Shown: positions 13,484 through 13,508 of the stretch, one piece after another | Layout: each line of letters begins with the position of its first letter | How positions within the stretch are numbered: position 1 is the first letter of the stretch | Assembly: GCA_009827205.1 (NCBI GenBank) | Contig: WUAK01000045.1 | Coordinates: forward strand, 1-13,508 | Direction: 5' to 3' | Source: Phycisphaeraceae bacterium | GTDB lineage: Bacteria > Planctomycetota > Phycisphaerae > Phycisphaerales > UBA1924 | DNA length: 13,508 nucleotides | Notes under the pieces: model-generated | Told to the model about the DNA's origin: nothing | What the model saw: only the letters and a program-made list of their open reading frames with translations | Databases searched by the model: none | Program-made: the position numbers and the translations under genes

Positions 13484-13508
13484 GATCGGGAGAGCACACG
13501 TCTGAACC
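13484..13508. other. Illumina TruSeq adapter sequence left at the contig end
   Basis: The final 25 bases match the start of the standard TruSeq read-1 adapter (GATCGGAAGAGC... onward) with mismatches only at 13490 and 13508. The core AGAGCACACGTCTGAAC is identical. It is artefactual and translates as the last eight residues of the open ApbE frame. Confidence 0.93.

Noticed and set aside
1..13508. CRISPR array, tRNA, rRNA, prophage or defence system
   Set aside because: No regularly spaced long direct repeats, no cloverleaf or rRNA-like stretches, and no nuclease, integrase or phage structural motifs were seen on either strand.

Overview
The window reads as a 13.5 kb, GC-rich bacterial contig, most plausibly from a planctomycete of the Phycisphaerae type. 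That assignment is an inference from gene content. Four Tat-exported proteins of the Gfo/Idh/MocA and xylose-isomerase-like TIM-barrel families sit in one operon with a formylglycine-generating-enzyme-like protein, a combination typical of Planctomycetota. No rRNA, tRNA, CRISPR array, integrase or transposase gene was seen. The last 25 bases match Illumina TruSeq adapter sequence, so the right edge is a contig end with unclipped adapter.

Layout. (1) Bases 1-1584, minus strand: a SAM-dependent methyltransferase followed 13 nt later by a polyprenyl diphosphate synthase that runs off the left edge. (2) Bases 1678-3137, plus strand: UDP-glucose/GDP-mannose dehydrogenase family gene (ugd) with its own promoter, ribosome binding site and a clear intrinsic terminator. 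(3) Bases 3138-3565: a noncoding block with three hairpins whose stems share a CAAGGGG-like motif, two of them perfect 20-22 bp stems. The last hairpin carries the -35 box of the next gene. (4) Bases 3566-6689, plus strand: a four-helix membrane protein, a 688-aa asparagine synthase family protein whose central 1.1 kb has different codon usage from its ends, and a small unknown protein. (5) Bases 6662-12640, minus strand: a tightly packed six-gene operon. Transcription order is FGE-like protein, oxidoreductase, TIM-barrel isomerase, oxidoreductase, hydroxypyruvate-isomerase-like protein, short-chain dehydrogenase. (6) From 12740, plus strand and divergent: an ApbE-type FAD:protein FMN transferase lipoprotein, cut by the contig end.

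How the parts may work together. The minus-strand operon looks like a sugar or polyol oxidation pathway. Two oxidoreductase/isomerase pairs carry twin-arginine signals and would act outside the cytoplasm with preloaded nicotinamide cofactor, while the SDR has no export signal. The FGE-like protein has only one of the two catalytic cysteines of genuine sulfatase-maturing enzymes. The ugd and asnB-like genes suggest surface polysaccharide precursor synthesis and amidation or asparagine supply, but the link is only proximity.

A recurring signal is that five genes lacking a visible Shine-Dalgarno sequence have a TAnnnT hexamer ending 5-7 nt before the ATG, as expected for leaderless mRNAs. Several other genes have AGGAG or AAGGAG. 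Two promoters share a TTGGCC -35 box with exact 17-nt spacing to the -10.
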